Origin: an uncultured Fretibacterium sp. | GTDB taxonomy: Bacteria > Synergistota > Synergistia > Synergistales > Aminobacteriaceae | NCBI RefSeq assembly: GCF_963548695.1 | Contig: NZ_CAUUWA010000023.1 | Coordinates: 1-33,598, forward strand | Direction of reading: 5' to 3' | DNA length: 33,598 nt | Shown: positions 32,847 through 33,598 of the stretch, in pieces | Numbering within the stretch: the first letter of the stretch is position 1 | How the letters are laid out: each line of letters starts with the position of its first letter | Position numbers and translations under genes: made by a program | Notes under the pieces: model-generated | The model's input: only the letters and a program-made list of their open reading frames with translations | Told to the model about the DNA's origin: nothing | Databases searched by the model: none

Positions 32847-33536
32847 TCACTGGTCCGGCTGGGGCTCCTCACCGACGAGATATCTCATGGCCTCGGGGCT
32901 CATTTGGGCGAACCCGACCTTCCAAGCAAGAATAGCGGCCTGAGTGCGGTCCCTGAGCTCCAGCTTCTTCAGCATGTGGCTGACGTGATTCTTGACCGTC
33001 TTCTCGGACAGCACGGTCTTTTCGGCCACCTCGATATTGCTGTAGCCCTGGGCCAGCCAATAGAGGACTACCTTCTCCCTGGGCGAGAGCTCTCCCAGAA
33101 GGTCGTTCTCGTTCTTGCGCTTGGCGAAACTGGTCATCAGCTTGCCCGCAACCCTGGGATCGACGTAGGGTTCGTGCTGATAGGCGGCGCGTATCGCCGC
33201 AATCAGCTCCGTCCTGCCGGAGGACTTGAGGACAAACCCCATGACGCCCTCAGCTGACAGCGTCGCTAGACAATCCTCATCGTCGTAGGCACTGACGGCG
33301 ATAGTGCCTACCTTCAGTTTGCGGCTGTTGATCTCGCGGGCCAACTGTATCCCATCCATCCGGGGCATGTTGATGTCGAAGAGAATGATGTCGGGGCTGC
33401 GTTCCTGAAGTAGCTGGAGCGCTTCCTCTCCGTTTGACGCTTCCCCGACGACCTTGATCTCCGGATCCAGCTCCAGAATTTTGCGCAGACCATCGCGAAA
33501 CAGCTTATGGTCATCCGCCAGAACAATCTGGATCAA
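32847..33536 (-). CDS. NarL/FixJ-family response regulator
   Basis: The 229-aa product has an N-terminal receiver domain with the acidic pair Asp8/Asp9, phospho-acceptor Asp54 in FDINMPRMDG, Ser in IAVSAYDD and Lys in FVLKSSG. A LuxR-type HTH at about 150-215 contains LSPREKVVLYWLAQGYSNIEVAEKTVLSEKTVKNHVSHMLKKL. It is a phosphorelay-controlled DNA-binding regulator; its kinase is not in the window and may lie upstream. TTG 33536 is the likely start, with GAGGAGG 9 nt upstream. It converges on the MobA/ModE-like gene with a 32-bp gap. Confidence 0.93.
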   Translation of the reverse strand: MIQIVLADDHKLFRDGLRKILELDPEIKVVGEASNGEEALQLLQERSPDIILFDINMPRMDGIQLAREINSRKLKVGTIAVSAYDDEDCLATLSAEGVMGFVLKSSGRTELIAAIRAAYQHEPYVDPRVAGKLMTSFAKRKNENDLLGELSPREKVVLYWLAQGYSNIEVAEKTVLSEKTVKNHVSHMLKKLELRDRTQAAILAWKVGFAQMSPEAMRYLVGEEPQPDQ

Positions 33537-33598
33537 TCTGTAAAGCCTCCTCGTAGAATAAGTTACATGAAAGAGCGGCCATTATGGTAAGCTACTTT

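Overview
The window looks chromosomal and probably comes from a flagellated, anaerobic member of the Synergistota. The strongest clue is an exported protein (20229-21146, minus) that ends in a Gly-rich stretch, Cys-Ser-Ala-Gly, a short hydrophobic helix and a basic tail, which is the layout of the Synergist-CTERM sorting signal. Flagellar chaperone genes, ThyX in place of ThyA, a ferredoxin-type protein and a high-GC core fit this. No tRNA, rRNA, transposase, integrase or CRISPR array was recognised.

Layout. (1) 63-9755, plus strand: a visibly lower-GC accessory cassette. It encodes a coiled-coil protein with a degenerate McrB-like AAA+ domain, a 1956-aa DruE-like DEAD/DEAH helicase with a DUF1998-type Cys cluster, an SMC/ABC-type ATPase and a small ExH protein. 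This looks like an anti-phage island related to Druantia but of unfamiliar composition. (2) 9802-13038, plus: murJ, then an AlbA_2/HATPase (Schlafen-like) regulator preceded by seven helically phased 10-bp repeats. (3) 13133-17707, plus, high GC: exported protein, tsaD, a SUI1/YciH-like factor, a HAD hydrolase and rarA, several of them overlapping. (4) 17697-19971, minus: a ybaK-rsmA-orphan NuoH/HycD-like membrane protein operon behind a promoter with a strong leader hairpin. (5) 20176-22543, minus: the Synergist-CTERM protein and an AraC regulator, with two 22-bp-spaced direct repeats between them. Upstream of araC lie a shattered tsaD fragment and a second copy of the ybaK promoter/leader sequence. 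(6) 22612-24890, minus: fliS, a FlgN-like chaperone and an M48 metallopeptidase as one operon between a near-consensus sigma-28 promoter and a clear intrinsic terminator. (7) 24913-30693, minus: trxB with an extra thioredoxin-like domain lacking CxxC, then prmC, prfA, DUF1385, thyX, rpmE and rpsO, a translation and nucleotide-metabolism cluster. (8) 30719-33536: a two-cluster ferredoxin protein (minus), a MobA-like/ModE-like fusion (plus) and a NarL-type response regulator (minus).

How the genes work together. Translation functions recur: t6A formation (TsaD), mischarged-tRNA editing (YbaK), 16S dimethylation (RsmA), release factor 1 with its methylase (PrfA, PrmC), L31 and S15. The best candidate for an undescribed system is the 63-9755 cassette. 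Its first two genes are 6 bp apart and probably coupled, and its last two overlap. All functional statements are motif-based readings by eye; no database search was possible.
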